From an uncultured Bacteroidales bacterium (GTDB taxonomy: Bacteria > Bacteroidota > Bacteroidia > Bacteroidales > Bacteroidaceae), in assembly GCA_902802815.1 (NCBI GenBank), contig CADCNQ010000018.1, positions 1-52,846 of the forward strand: a DNA stretch of 52,846 nt, written 5' to 3'. The stretch's first letter is position 1; each line of letters opens with the position of its first letter. Positions 36,602 through 48,500 of the stretch are shown in pieces. Below the pieces are notes generated by a model, which worked only from the letters and a program-made list of their open reading frames with translations, did not search any database and had not been told where the DNA came from. The position numbers and the translations under genes were made by a program.

Positions 36602-37597
36602 ATGTGGTGGCGCTCCATACTTTTCTATGCAATATTATCCGGTGTATTCTTCACGATAGTCATTCATGTGCTGTGGATGCTCTCATGGGCAGTAAGCAAA
36701 CTGACAGGATGGCATCTTCACTATGCACCTTTTGCATGTGTGAATATTGCTGTTGTACTGTTTTTCTGGGCGATGTTTCTTTACGGTTATTATGTAGGGC
36801 GTTATCGTGTGGAAGTCAATCATGTGACATTCTCCAGCAGTTCCCTGCCGCCATCGTTTGACGGATTGCGCCTCATACACATATCCGATCTGCATGTCGA
36901 TTCCTACAATGAGCACCCGGAAGCTCTTGAGCGCATTGTAGATATGGTGAACGCAGAGGATGCTGATATTATTTGTTTCACGGGCGATGTCACCACGGGG
37001 TCGTTTCATGAGATTAAGCGTTTTGTTCCTGTGCTGCAACGTTTACAGGCCCGGGACGGCGTCGTGAGTGTGCTGGGCAATCACGATTTCTTCATCTACT
37101 GCAGGGAGTATCATAATGATGTGGAACGCTCTGCTGCTGCCGATGCCTTGACGCTTCTTGAGGAAAAGGATCTGGGATGGCATGTGTTGCGCAACAGCAG
37201 TGTGCTGTTGCATCGCGGTTGCGACTCCATCGCCATAGCGGGGGTGGACAATATTACGGGGAATCAGGGTTTTGCCACCATACAGAAAGGCAATCTGCCT
37301 GCTGCGATGAAGGGTCTCGACGGCATCTTCACCATACTGCTCACTCATGATCCCGGTCATTGGCGTGCCGAGGTGCTGCCCAAATCCCACGCAGCCCTCA
37401 CACTCTCAGGCCACACACATGCTGCGCAGTGGCGCATATTGGGGTGGTCGTTGTCCAATCTGTTTTTCGAGGAGTGTGACGGACGCTACGATGAGGGTTT
37501 GCGCAGTCTCTATGTCAATGCAGGACTTGGATGCACGGCCCCCTTCCGCATCAGTTGCCCTTCGGAGATAACGGTTATAACGCTGTCTGCCCGCTAA
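36602..37597 (+). CDS. Membrane-anchored metallophosphoesterase
   Basis: A 331-residue calcineurin-like phosphoesterase with two N-terminal membrane helices (about residues 1-28 and 45-65) and the catalytic domain outside or at the membrane face. The metal motifs are LIHISDLHVD (Asp, His), CFTGDVTTG (Asp), SVLGNHDFF (Asn, His), ILLTHDPGHW and LSGHTHAAQW. This arrangement matches the YkuE/LpxH-related membrane phosphoesterases, some of which act on lipids such as UDP-diacylglucosamine; the substrate here is not known. It converges with the PspC-domain gene with a four-base overlap. Confidence 0.88.
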   Translation: MWWRSILFYAILSGVFFTIVIHVLWMLSWAVSKLTGWHLHYAPFACVNIAVVLFFWAMFLYGYYVGRYRVEVNHVTFSSSSLPPSFDGLRLIHISDLHVDSYNEHPEALERIVDMVNAEDADIICFTGDVTTGSFHEIKRFVPVLQRLQARDGVVSVLGNHDFFIYCREYHNDVERSAAADALTLLEEKDLGWHVLRNSSVLLHRGCDSIAIAGVDNITGNQGFATIQKGNLPAAMKGLDGIFTILLTHDPGHWRAEVLPKSHAALTLSGHTHAAQWRILGWSLSNLFFEECDGRYDEGLRSLYVNAGLGCTAPFRISCPSEITVITLSAR

Positions 37598-38763
37598 TCC
37601 TTGATAAGTTCGAAGTCGCAGGCTGAAAACCAGTCAAGAGTGTTTTTTGCCTGTGTGAGTTGCGAGTCAGTGGTGATGCCGTAGTATATTGTCTGGCCGG
37701 CTTTCAACGGAATGTCGCTTATCGTCAGCAGAGTCCACCCTTTTGCATCCCCTGTCCATTCTGGTATATAGCCTCCTTCATCACCAGTGTCGGGTATGGG
37801 CATCATACGTTCGAACGAGGGCTTTGCGTCGGGAGTGGCAGCGGAGGCTCCTATACGTACGTAAAGGAAGGCACCGTGTCCGTCAGCCCTCACTGCGGCC
37901 TGCAGTTTATACACACCGCCTTCGAGTGTGCTGTCGCAGCGCTCAACGGTGTATATGAGTTTGTCTTTATCCCTGTGTGCCTCCAGATATCGGTAATCGC
38001 GCATCCCGTTATAGTAGTCACCGGTTGCCGTAGAGCGCGGTGCGTTGTTGCTGATGAGATTCCATCCCCAGCTCTTGAGATAGTTCTCATCGTCTGCCAC
38101 GCTGTCGAACGATTCTTCATCGCCCTCGTAGTCGTCATCCCATTCTACGGTCTCAACGGGCAGGTTTTGTATCCAGTGCTTCACGCTCTTTGTCACAGCG
38201 ATGCTCCACACGGACATTACCGTGAGTATAGGTATGAGCAGCAGCAGGACAACGAGTGTTCTGATGCCCTTGCGTTCTCCTTTTGTGAGACGCGACATGA
38301 GCATCACGAGCAGCACCGTCATCACAATGGCGCAGACAATATACACTCCGAGCATTGTACCTACGGGTTGCATCAGTGCGGACATGTTGTCCATGATGCC
38401 GTCCCACATGGCTGCGTGTATGCCCCATCCGACAAGTCCCAGAAGAAGTGGTACGGAGAGTAAGAGAGGGAGTAGCATTATCAGTACGGGAGCGGCTACG
38501 AGTGCCACGAGCAGTGTCAGCAGACATCCGTTGCGGCTCTTCGGTGTGACCTCCTTGTCTGCGGGCACCACGATACACCAGATGATATAGATAATCAGCG
38601 TGGGTATGGTAAACACTATTGCCAGCACAGCCACCAGCAGTCGCCAGGCCACCACGTCGCCTCCGACGTACTTGGCCAGTCCTGCGCACACGCCACCGAG
38701 CATCCTCTCCGAGGGATCCCTTTTCAGCTGTTTTCCTTCAAAAAAATCTTTCCAGTTGTCCAT
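37594..38763 (-). CDS. PspC-domain membrane protein
   Basis: A 389-residue inner-membrane protein. Residues about 13-70 are a PspC domain (LKRDPSERMLGGVCAGLAKYVGGDVVAWRLLVAVLAIV then a membrane helix), followed by four or five more membrane segments to about residue 190 and a soluble C-terminal part (KLQAAVRADGHGAFLYVRIGASAA, GQTIYYGITTDSQL) that resembles a beta-sandwich. PspC proteins take part in envelope stress responses, in other bacteria by sensing secretin mislocalisation. It starts three bases after the lipoprotein gene and is probably the last gene of the operon that includes the giant exoprotein. Confidence 0.82.
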   Translation of the reverse strand: MDNWKDFFEGKQLKRDPSERMLGGVCAGLAKYVGGDVVAWRLLVAVLAIVFTIPTLIIYIIWCIVVPADKEVTPKSRNGCLLTLLVALVAAPVLIMLLPLLLSVPLLLGLVGWGIHAAMWDGIMDNMSALMQPVGTMLGVYIVCAIVMTVLLVMLMSRLTKGERKGIRTLVVLLLLIPILTVMSVWSIAVTKSVKHWIQNLPVETVEWDDDYEGDEESFDSVADDENYLKSWGWNLISNNAPRSTATGDYYNGMRDYRYLEAHRDKDKLIYTVERCDSTLEGGVYKLQAAVRADGHGAFLYVRIGASAATPDAKPSFERMMPIPDTGDEGGYIPEWTGDAKGWTLLTISDIPLKAGQTIYYGITTDSQLTQAKNTLDWFSACDFELIKD

Positions 38764-38766
38764 TTG

Positions 38767-39567
38767 TTAAAAGCTGAGATGTTCTTCTATAACGCCTCCG
38801 TTGAGTGTGATTTTCTTCAGGATGATGTAGGTTCCGCCCATGTTCGCACTGTAGTAGCGCAGCTCCGCGGTCTCACCTTTTACGGCACCGAAGGCATTTA
38901 TGGTCCACATCAGAGGGTTCACAGCATCCCTCTGGCCTATGCCACGGCATTCTTCACCCACGAAGACAGCCATTTTGTCACCGCTGCTCAGAGTGAACGG
39001 CAACTGGTTGGGCAGCACGGCATTGATGACGCTCCACACAGGATATTTGGTGCTGCCTTCTCCTAAATCCAGCATGATGATTTCGGTGTTGTCCATCAGA
39101 TTGTTGGGGTTGAACGGAATCACAAACGGTGGAATGAACAACTGATGCATGCGGTCGCAATAGTAACGCAGTTCCACAGGAAGATATGTCTCTTCGCTGC
39201 TTCCTTTTACGTGCAGCAGGTATGACACTTTTCCGCTGGACGGGTTGACATTACGGGAGCTCACCCCCCTGCACTCACCGCCTATGAACACTCCCATCTT
39301 GTCGTTGTCGGAAGAATAGGATGTCATCCCCTCGTCTATTTCCACCAGCAGATACATGGGACACTCGTATTTCTCCGGATCGGGTTCCTGCCAGTCGGGT
39401 TCCGCATCGTTCCATGTCCAGTTCACGGACCAGTCAGGGCTGACTGATTCTACAAATACGGAACCGTCCCATTTCGGGCTGTTTTTAGGATCGTCATCGT
39501 CCGAGCAGCCCCACGCTGTTGTGAGGGCTGCCAGGAGTATCATTGTCTTTGCTGTTTTCATATTCAT
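38767..39567 (-). CDS. Lipoprotein with two copies of a domain shared with the giant exoprotein
   Basis: A 266-residue lipoprotein: hydrophobic leader then a lipobox ending at Cys21 (TTAWGC), followed by SDDDD, a surface-export-like acidic run. Two related segments occur: residues 89-151 (DKMGVFIGGECRGV ... VELRYYCDRMHQLF) and 197-254 (DKMAVFVGEECRGI ... AELRYYSANMGGTY). The same pattern, DK-x-VF-x-x-x-ECRG followed by an aromatic L-R-Y-Y strand, recurs near the C-terminus of the neighbouring giant protein. I do not recognise a named family. It lies six bases after the giant gene and three before the PspC-domain gene, so they are one transcription unit. A binding or anchoring partner role for the giant protein is a guess. 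Confidence 0.8.
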   Translation of the reverse strand: MNMKTAKTMILLAALTTAWGCSDDDDPKNSPKWDGSVFVESVSPDWSVNWTWNDAEPDWQEPDPEKYECPMYLLVEIDEGMTSYSSDNDKMGVFIGGECRGVSSRNVNPSSGKVSYLLHVKGSSEETYLPVELRYYCDRMHQLFIPPFVIPFNPNNLMDNTEIIMLDLGEGSTKYPVWSVINAVLPNQLPFTLSSGDKMAVFVGEECRGIGQRDAVNPLMWTINAFGAVKGETAELRYYSANMGGTYIILKKITLNGGVIEEHLSF

Positions 39568-39573
39568 GGTGCA

Positions 39574-42500
39574 TCAATTTATCAAGATTTTACGTCCGTT
39601 GTAAATATAGAGACCCTTACGCTTGGGAGCTCCGGGCAGTTTGACGCCCTGCACGCTGTACCATCCTCTCTGCGGCAGCAGCGCGGTGTTGTCGTCCTGC
39701 TTGACGAAGCTGATGCTTGTGGGCTGGTCGGGTGAACCGCTGATGGCGTTTCTCTCGTATGTCATCACCTCATCCGTGGTGGCGATGATTTCACCGTCGC
39801 GCTCGATTGCGAATGACAATGCAGCTTTCGTGTCGCCTTCAATGGAGAGGTAGAAGAGAGAGCCGTCTTCTGCTGCATCTGCCACACCGCGTACCTCAGC
39901 TCCTGAGAGGGCAATCAGTTTGTCGCCCTCCTCCAGTTCTATGCCTTCGGCCGCAGCTACGAGCGACATGCTGCCGCTGTATTCGCTGACCCTTGCGGCA
40001 CGTTTCTTGTTGGCATCGTCGTAGAACAGGACGTTAGCTTCGTAGAACGGATAGATGAACGTCACCTCGCTCGCATTCTTGCGGTAGAGCATATATCCCT
40101 CGCCCGGCTTCATGTATTTCAGGTTGCCCTTCCACTCGCGTGCACCGTTGGCTCCCTTCGAGAACATGGCAAACGTAGTCTTGTTCTTAATCACATCGCC
40201 GTCCTCTGCCTCGTCCAGATAGCTGGCCAGAGCTGTAGTTACGGGCAGGTTCACGAGCGGTGTGTATCCGATGCTGTTCCATCCGTGTTTCACCTTGATG
40301 GTGCGGTCGCCCTCAGTCTTGATGGCACTGCCTACCAGTTCCACCTTCACGTCATTAGCCACCTTCACGCGATAACTGTGGGCTACGCTGAGCATCAGTT
40401 TGTCCAGTTTCGTCGAACCTCTGTTGGATATCCACTCTTTGTCGTGGTAGAGTAGTGACACGTTGTTGGTCTCGTCGGTCAGCATGTCTCCCTCTTGCCA
40501 TTTGAACAGGCTTAGCAGTTTCTTCACGTCACGGTAGTCGTTGTTGATGACGTTGAGCGATATCCAGTTCCATCCGGGATACAGGTCGATGCTCTGTATA
40601 TACTGGTCGTTGGCTGTCAGCACGAGCGGTTCCTTGGTGGTGCCGACGAATGTTTCAGGCTTGAATACCACCGGCGTTGCGGGGGTGAGAGCCATTGTCT
40701 TACCGGTATTGTAGTGCCACAGACGGAAGTTGACGGGCTTCGCCACGGTCGTACTGTCGTAAACGGACAGATATGTCAGGCTCTCTGCCGAAGAAGCTTC
40801 ATAGTTGATGTTTCCGACACCCATGCAACGTCCCATGTTGTCAAACACACCCACGATGTCGCGTGAGTCAGTCACAATGTCGTCGCCGATCTGCACTCTG
40901 GCCACGATGTTCATTGAGAACTGCTTCATTGCATCGTCCACATACCATCCGGGTTCCATACCTTCAACGGTGATGTTCAGTGCCAAAGGTTCGGACAGGT
41001 CGTTCTCATCGGTCAGGTAGATGATGTCGTCATACGTACCCACGTTGGCATCCTTGCCGATGGTGAACGTCAGAGTCTTCTCTTCCTTGGCATCAATGAC
41101 ATCTGTCGGGATATCCACGCTGAGCCACTTCGGGAGGTGCTCCACGGTGTAGGTGTGCGATGCTCCGCTGTTGTTCGATATGTTGACCTGGAACTGTGCG
41201 TCGCTTACGTTGGTTCCGGAAATGGTGGCTTTGTGCACCTTGCTTTCCCAGCGCAGCGGGTTGCGGTCGACAAACACCGACACTGTTGCGGGCGATGCCA
41301 TGAAGTTGCCGTTCAGGTCGGGGATGTCGCTGGTGGTGACATACACCGTGCGCTTGTTGATACGCTTGTCCAGTTCGTCGATGTTCACCAGTATCTGATT
41401 GTCGCGTCCTACATAGCTGAAATTCAGATTGCGCAGTTCTTCGTAGGCCTGCACCGGAGCACCTGTGTTTTCATCCACAAGGTCGGTAATCACGCTGATG
41501 GGGTCGACAAATACGCTGTCATGCTTCTCTGTCGGTTTTCCGTCGCTGTCAAACTTCACCTTCTTGTTCAGCACATAGGGCACCAGTCGGAGTTCTCCGT
41601 TCTTCTGCCGCTGCTGCTGTTCGAAATCCAAGTAGGTGATGAGGCCTTTCTCCTCACCTCCCGGCGACTTGGCATTGTAGCGTCTGATGAGTGTGACGGG
41701 CAGCACCTGTTCAAACAGGGCGATTCCGTCCAGATAGCCCGTCAGCGCATTCTGCTGGTGCACCTTGTCGTTGTCGGGACCTTCTTCCTGCCATACCATG
41801 TTACCCAGATAGAACTTGCCTGTCATGCCTCCGAGTGAATCGGTGGGGAACTGTGCCTTCAGGCTGTTGTCCACATATATGCTTGCCACCTGGTGGCCTC
41901 GGTTGACAGTCATAGCGTAGTGGTGCCAGCGGCCATCGCTGTAGTTATTGCCCAGCGGATACTCGCGTCCGTTGCTGCGGTACTTCAGCGTCTGACCCTC
42001 AAAGCCGATATAGAACTTGTCTTCTGCTCCAACGTCGGTCTTGCGTCCCGAACCGTTACAGAGCAGTGCGCCGCGTCCGCTTTCGTTGGTCTTGAACCAG
42101 AACATCAGGGTATAGTCCTGTTCGCTGGTGCGCTGGAAGAACTGTTCCTTCAGCTGGCGTCCCTTCACCGGACGCGGGTCGTTCCAGTCGAGCTTCAGCG
42201 ACATGCCGTGGGGCTGTGCCCAGTCCGTTCCGTTGAGTTTCAGGTGTGCGCCGCCCATTGCCTGGTCGCTGGCATAGCTGCCCGAACCTTCGTTCATCGG
42301 ATAGTAGTCGGTCAGACCCATCTCATAGCCTGTCAACAACTGGTTTCCGTAACTGTTGAGCAGTGTGATGTCCATAGCACGGTTCCATACGCGTCCCTGC
42401 AGCATACGTCCCTTGTAGCATTTACGCTTCGTCACATCGGTTTCGTTGGTGGCACCGAAGATGATGGGGCCGTATCCGCTGTAGCTCACATCGTCGAATG

Positions 42501-45500
42501 TAGCATCGAGATTGTTGCTGAACAGCGACAGTTTTTGTGTACTGTTGTCCAGCACCAGTGCCACTCTCTGGAATCCCTCAGAGGTGATGGGCACCTTGCT
42601 CTCCAGCGTTTTGTTGTCCACCACAGCAACCAGACACTTGTTCTCATTAAGCCACAGCTGCAGTTTCTTGCCGTCTGTGCCGTGCGAGAAGATAGGCATT
42701 GCTTCGCTCGTTGCATCGGGTTTTATCATCACCTCTATCGTCAGGTTCTTGTCGTTGAAGTTGCGACGGGCATCGCTCTGTGCGTAACTCTGTATGCCGC
42801 TGAACTGCAGTGACGGAGCTTCCTGCACGGCCGTCTCGTTTGTCTCGCCCTTCACTTCGAAGTTGGTGGTGGGCTGCAGATAGTTGTATTCTATGTTTTC
42901 CGAGAAATGGAAGGTAACGTTCTCTCCGGCTCCCAATACTCCGTCTTTCGGGTCGGGTGTGCCGAACAGTTGCGGCCGTCTGGTGTCCTTCACGCCGCTG
43001 AGCACCTTTGAGGCGTTTGTGAGGAAGGCGTTGCCGTTGCGGCAAAAGAGCACGGCCCTCAGGTCGTAGGCTTTCTCCATCACCTGTCCCTCGCCGAAGA
43101 AACGGGTGACAATACTTCCGTTATCGGGTATCATCTCCTTAGTGCCGCTGGCTGCCACATAGAGTGTGGAGTCTGCGTAGAATCCGCAGAGGTTGGTCCA
43201 GTAGTCGTCGCCGCGTGTTGATTCCTTATACTGAAATTCGATGTGGTCGAAGTTGTGCTGGTTCTTGTTGAATCCGCTGATGACAACAGGCATATACCAG
43301 CCCTTGCCCTTTTCGAAGGGTGCGTCGGTGTTCATTATCCACTTGTCGCCGGGTGTCGAGATAGTTACGCTGCCCGCTGTATGCTGGTAGTGCACATCGA
43401 ACGATACTTCCTGGTATGTTTTGAGATCGTTCTGAGAATACAGACTCAGCGTCAGTCCTGTGTAGTCGAAATCCTCAGCGGCATACACCTCCAGGGTCTT
43501 GGTTGTAACCATTCCGGGCACCAGGTCCACAGTCCGCGGATTACCCGTCAGAGGCATGCCGTCCAGATATAACTTTGCTCCCTTGGGGTTGCTGCTCTCC
43601 ACGAGATAGAGGTCGAAATAGGGATATACAGCCTCCGGCTGTTCGCTCTCGTTGGCCAGATAGAGTTTGAAGCGAGCCGGTTCGCCCATGGGCACGCCGC
43701 TTACGCTTTGCTTATCCATCCTGATGACCGGATTCTCTATCTTCTTTGTACGCTCGTCCAAAACCGTATTCTCATGATAGAACATAGTTTTGCGCTCTCC
43801 CTCGTAGGGACGGCAGGTGGCACCACCGCGTGTACGGTAGACGAAGCCTTTGGGGAAGCGAAGATCTTCCTTCTTCAGATTCTCTATGGTGGGCTTGCCC
43901 GTGTGGATCACTTCATCCACTACTGTCGGAGTCAGAGTGTTAAAGTTGCTGTTGGTGAACACATCGTAGCGACCGCTTGCATCGGGTTTCACTTCATCCA
44001 ACTTGCTTTGCACGCGGAACACGTCAAATACCAGATGGCTCTTTTTGTCCATGCTGATGGTGAAACTTTCCTTGCGGTTGTACTTCTTGCTGTCCGACCA
44101 GGGATTCCTGACGTTGTATTCCAATACGGGGCCGAAAGTCAACTGCCACTTCATACCCGGCATGGAGGTGTTGTAGTGGGGCAGATCATCCTCCGCTACA
44201 CCGTGCGTGAAGTTGGAGATAAGCCTGCCGAGAGAAGAGAGCAGGCTTTGGAACATCTGCGTTCCATCCCACGCATTCTTTATTTCGCCGGAGGAACTGT
44301 ATTCGCTGGTGAATTCCTCACTGTAGCTTATTGGTGCACCACCGTCCACATCGAAGCTCTTAACCAGTTCCGTAGCCTCCAGTTTCTCCTTTTCATTCTG
44401 TGCTATCATCGCAGCCCAGTAGAGCATGCTCTGGCAGAACTCAGCCACTTTGTCGTCGGTGTTGGAATTTCCTGTAGGACGCACGATAAGGTAGTTGATG
44501 CCATCCTCGGCTTCTTCTTTGGTGGTGTTGTGGTAATATTCCCAGCCTGTGTTGCCCAATGTCACCTTCTTCTTGGTGTTAAGTTTGCCGAAATCCGGGT
44601 CGCCGACATCTCGCAGTGACAGATACACATTCTCCTGACTGGCATCGGCAATAGCCTGTGCCTGTGCCTTTGTGCCAGTGAACATCAGCGCCTGACACTC
44701 CTTATTCAGATCGGGGATGAGCTGTGACGTTATATATTTCTGCGTGTGGGCAAACGTAGAGTTTACCTTCGGTCCGAAGTTAAGGATTTCATCGCGCACA
44801 AGGTGCAGGGTGTCTCCTTTGGCGCTGTACCCGCGGGCTATCTCCACCGTTCGCCCGGCTTCCACCATACCCTCCTGCTGCACCCACATCTTTTCCGGAA
44901 TGGCACGGACTGCTACAGTGGGTGTCAATATATAGCTGGTTTCCGTACCGATATACACATCGGCACCGGCTCCCACCATCTGCGGATCGCTGCTGGTCGA
45001 GATATCTACGTTGTTGGTTATTGTGTACGACCAGGCCTCCTTGCCATACAGTGTCCATATCAGGTCAACATCAACGGTAAACACGCTTCCGCCGCTGGTG
45101 ATATATCCGGCATAGGCAAAACCGTTGCCCACACCCCACATCGTATCGAAGGAAATTCCTGCACTTGTCTTTATGTCCAGTCCGAACTTGGTGTCCCAGT
45201 TGTAGTCGTGGGCATACTTAAGGGTGGAGCCCTTGCTCAGTTTGGCCGAAGAGCCTCCGCCTGGCGGGTCGCGCAGCACATCAATGAGCAGAGGCCGGTT
45301 GATTGTAAGGATCTCCTTGGCACCCGGTTTGGCATACTGATTCATCACGAAGGTCTCCAGTGGCGTTGTTTCGTAGTTGACCCCGTCCTGCAGCAATGTC
45401 ATGCTGATGGTGCGCACGGCATCCTTGCCTGTCAGTATGTAGGGCGTCTGCTCAGCCTTCAGTATGTAATTGACCTCGCCCTTATCGTTAAGGGTCACCA

Positions 45501-48500
45501 CGTCGCGATGGATGGAACTGACCATACCGTTATGTATTGTCAATGTGCCGCCCGGGAGAGGCACTGCGTCCACGGTGTCGCTCTTTGTGTTGTTGTTGTA
45601 GAAGTATTTCTCCTTGGCAGAAATAGTCAGCGTATAGTCGCGTCCGACACTGAACACAGGATGGCCGAACACATAGACGGCCTCCAGCGAGTCCTTTTTG
45701 CCCTCGGGCCAGTTTTTCTTCCTCCTGGGATAGCACAGGGGCACTTGGCTGCTCTCGCCGAGTATGTTCCTGGCGTTGTAGTAGCGGTCTCCGAGGTAGT
45801 CGAAGTTGTCATACACCTGCTGTTTGTACTCAATGATTACCGGTGAGTGGTATATGCGGCTGTACTTGGCGTTGTATTCCACATCTACGCTGAGTATGGC
45901 ATCCTTGTTGGCATTTTGCCATGAGCCCTCGACGTGGTCTTTGTGCAGTGTCAGCGAGTCGGTGAGGTCTATCACGTCGCCCATCTGTCCTTCCTGGAAC
46001 AGGGTGGGGTAGCCCTTGGCCGTAATCTGCTGCACCTTCCACTTCACAGGCGGCAGCATCACCTCGTATTCGCCGGTATGCACATCAGGTGTTATCACCA
46101 TGCGGTTGAGCGTGGTATGCACCTTCGTCATGTATTCGTACTTCTTGTCGTGCGCCTTGTGCCTGAACTCCTCGTCGCGCACTTTCTTCTTTGTGTCCAG
46201 GACGTCCCACACCAGCCGTGAGGAGTTGTCGCCCTCGAGCGTGAGCACGATTTGCAGTTCGTCGCCCAGATTGTTGCGTGAGAGCGAGTTGCCCAAAGGT
46301 ATGGCTCCCTGCTCCTTGCCGCCTGCCACACGTCCGATGAGTTTCACGCGGGTCTTGTCGTAGAAATACACTCCGGCCTTGTCCACACCGAAGTGGTATT
46401 TCGTCTTCGTGACGTCGTCGTCCTCGTGGTAGTAACCGTCCTGATAGAACACGTGTCCGTCCTTTACGGCCTGTATGCTGTGGTCGCCTTCAAGCATGCG
46501 GAAGGAGAACTTGCCCTCGTGGTCGCTCTCCACCTTGCCCGTGGCGGTGTGCACCTCGCGACCGTCCACAAGGAACGTGGTGCCCTGCACGGGTATGCTT
46601 GTGCCGTCAAACTGCACGTAGCCCGAGAACTTCACGCTCTTCTCTACCACGAACACCACGCCGCTCACCATGTTGCCGCCGGGTTCCGTGAGAAATGTGA
46701 CGGGCTGCGTGGCGCTGAAGCCGTTGAGGTTGGGCGCAGCGGTATAAGTTGTCTCCGAACTGTTAAAATATGGGAGTCCGCTCTTCTTGAAATAGCCGCT
46801 CTCATCGGTGATTGCCTTCTCGCTGATGCTGCCGTCCTTCGATGTGATGTTAATCTCCACCCCGGGAATACCCGTTCCGTCGGGGAAGCGCAGATAGCCT
46901 TCCACCATACCTGTCTCTACGCAGTAGCCTTCCCTGACTTCGGTGTCCTCATATTTCTGTCCCTGGCAGTCGTTCACACCGCGCACATAATAGTTGTAGC
47001 GATGCACGGGGGATGTGGTCTTGTCCTCATACTGCATGTCGGTAATCTTTGTGGCAATGCGTTCGAATTCGCTCTTTTTCTGGTCGCAGCGCCACACCTC
47101 GTAATAATCCACGGGCATGTCGTCCACGTTGGTCCATGTCAGCACGACGGAGCTCTGCCGCGTCTGCACCTTCAGCGATGTCTTGTCTATTTTGCCAAGA
47201 CTTTCGTAGTAGAGAGCGTTTTGTTCCACGATGTTAACTGCTGCAATGCTGCCTGATTCCGGTGTGGAGAAACTTATCCTTTTTATCACAGGTTTCTCTG
47301 AATACCAGCATGAGTTGTCGTTAATTTTCTGCGACTTAAGACCTTGGTTGATATCCCATCCGGCCTTGTAGCGTGAGTTTCTCACCACGGTCAGCAGCGG
47401 GTTGTTGCTCTTCACAAAAGAGTAGCACGGTTCCACATCTCCGTCCAAAGTGTGTGTGCCGGCCGATATACGCTGGTAGCAGTTGGCCACCAGAGTCATC
47501 ACGCCCGGCTCGACCGGGCCGACAAAGCCGCCGAATCCGCCGAGTTGGGCATTATCGGGTCCGATATAGCCGTCAGCCAGACTGTTGTTGATGAAGAGGG
47601 CTGTCGGTGCTGTGGTGCCCGCCACGCAGTGTCCTACAAGACCGCCGCTTGCGCAGTCTTCTTTTGTCATACCCATATTCAGCGTCGCATAACTCAGGCA
47701 GTTCTCAATAAACAGCGTGCCTTTGTCCAGTTGTCCCACAATGCCGGCAGCATACTTATGCTTGGAAGTGATGGTGCCCCTCGTGGTCAGATTACAGATG
47801 ACGGCTCCGTCGGCAGCGTGCATGATGGGAGCCAGCGCTTCTATACCGTTCACGAACGGATTGTTGTATTCTACCATCAGCGAGTAGCCGTTGCCGTTGA
47901 AGTTGCCTGTGTATGGGGCTCCGCCGCCGTTTAGACATCCCAGATAGTGGGAGGCATTTTCGTCTCCGTCCATTGACATGTTGTTCATCATGATGGCGTT
48001 GGGTGCCACATCGGTCTCATTCCCGATGGACATCTGCCTCAGCCCCTCTGCGTATCTGATGAAGTCCGCCGTTTTTGTCAGAACGGTGAATATTTTTCCC
48101 GTACCCTTGCCGATGGGCGATGTCCCGCCTTCCACCAGCAAACGCATCTTGTAACGGACGCACGAGCGTTGGAGCTGTATCTCGATATCTTTCTTCTCTA
48201 TCTGCTCGTCGGTGAGTGTGGTCACGAGGCTGTCCACTCTGGTGCCGTCAAGTTGGAAAGACATCACTTCCAGTTTCATCTGGGCGCGCTTGTCCCACAC
48301 GTAGTGGCGGCTCATAGGTGTCAGGAAGCTTGAGTAGTATTTCCAGGTCACCTTGACCTTCTTTTCCGTCTGGTTGCTCCATGCAGCCTGGGCACCGTGG
48401 GGTGTCAGCAGGGTGAGTGTGGATATTTGCGGCTGCACGTAGATTACTGTCGGGTTTTTCTCCATGCTCCACAATTGTTGTGTAGAGGCGCGCAGCACTC

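Noticed and set aside
41137..47934. Several plus-strand ORFs of 160-366 residues
   Set aside because: All are antisense to the giant gene, whose domains are recognisable; they lack motifs.
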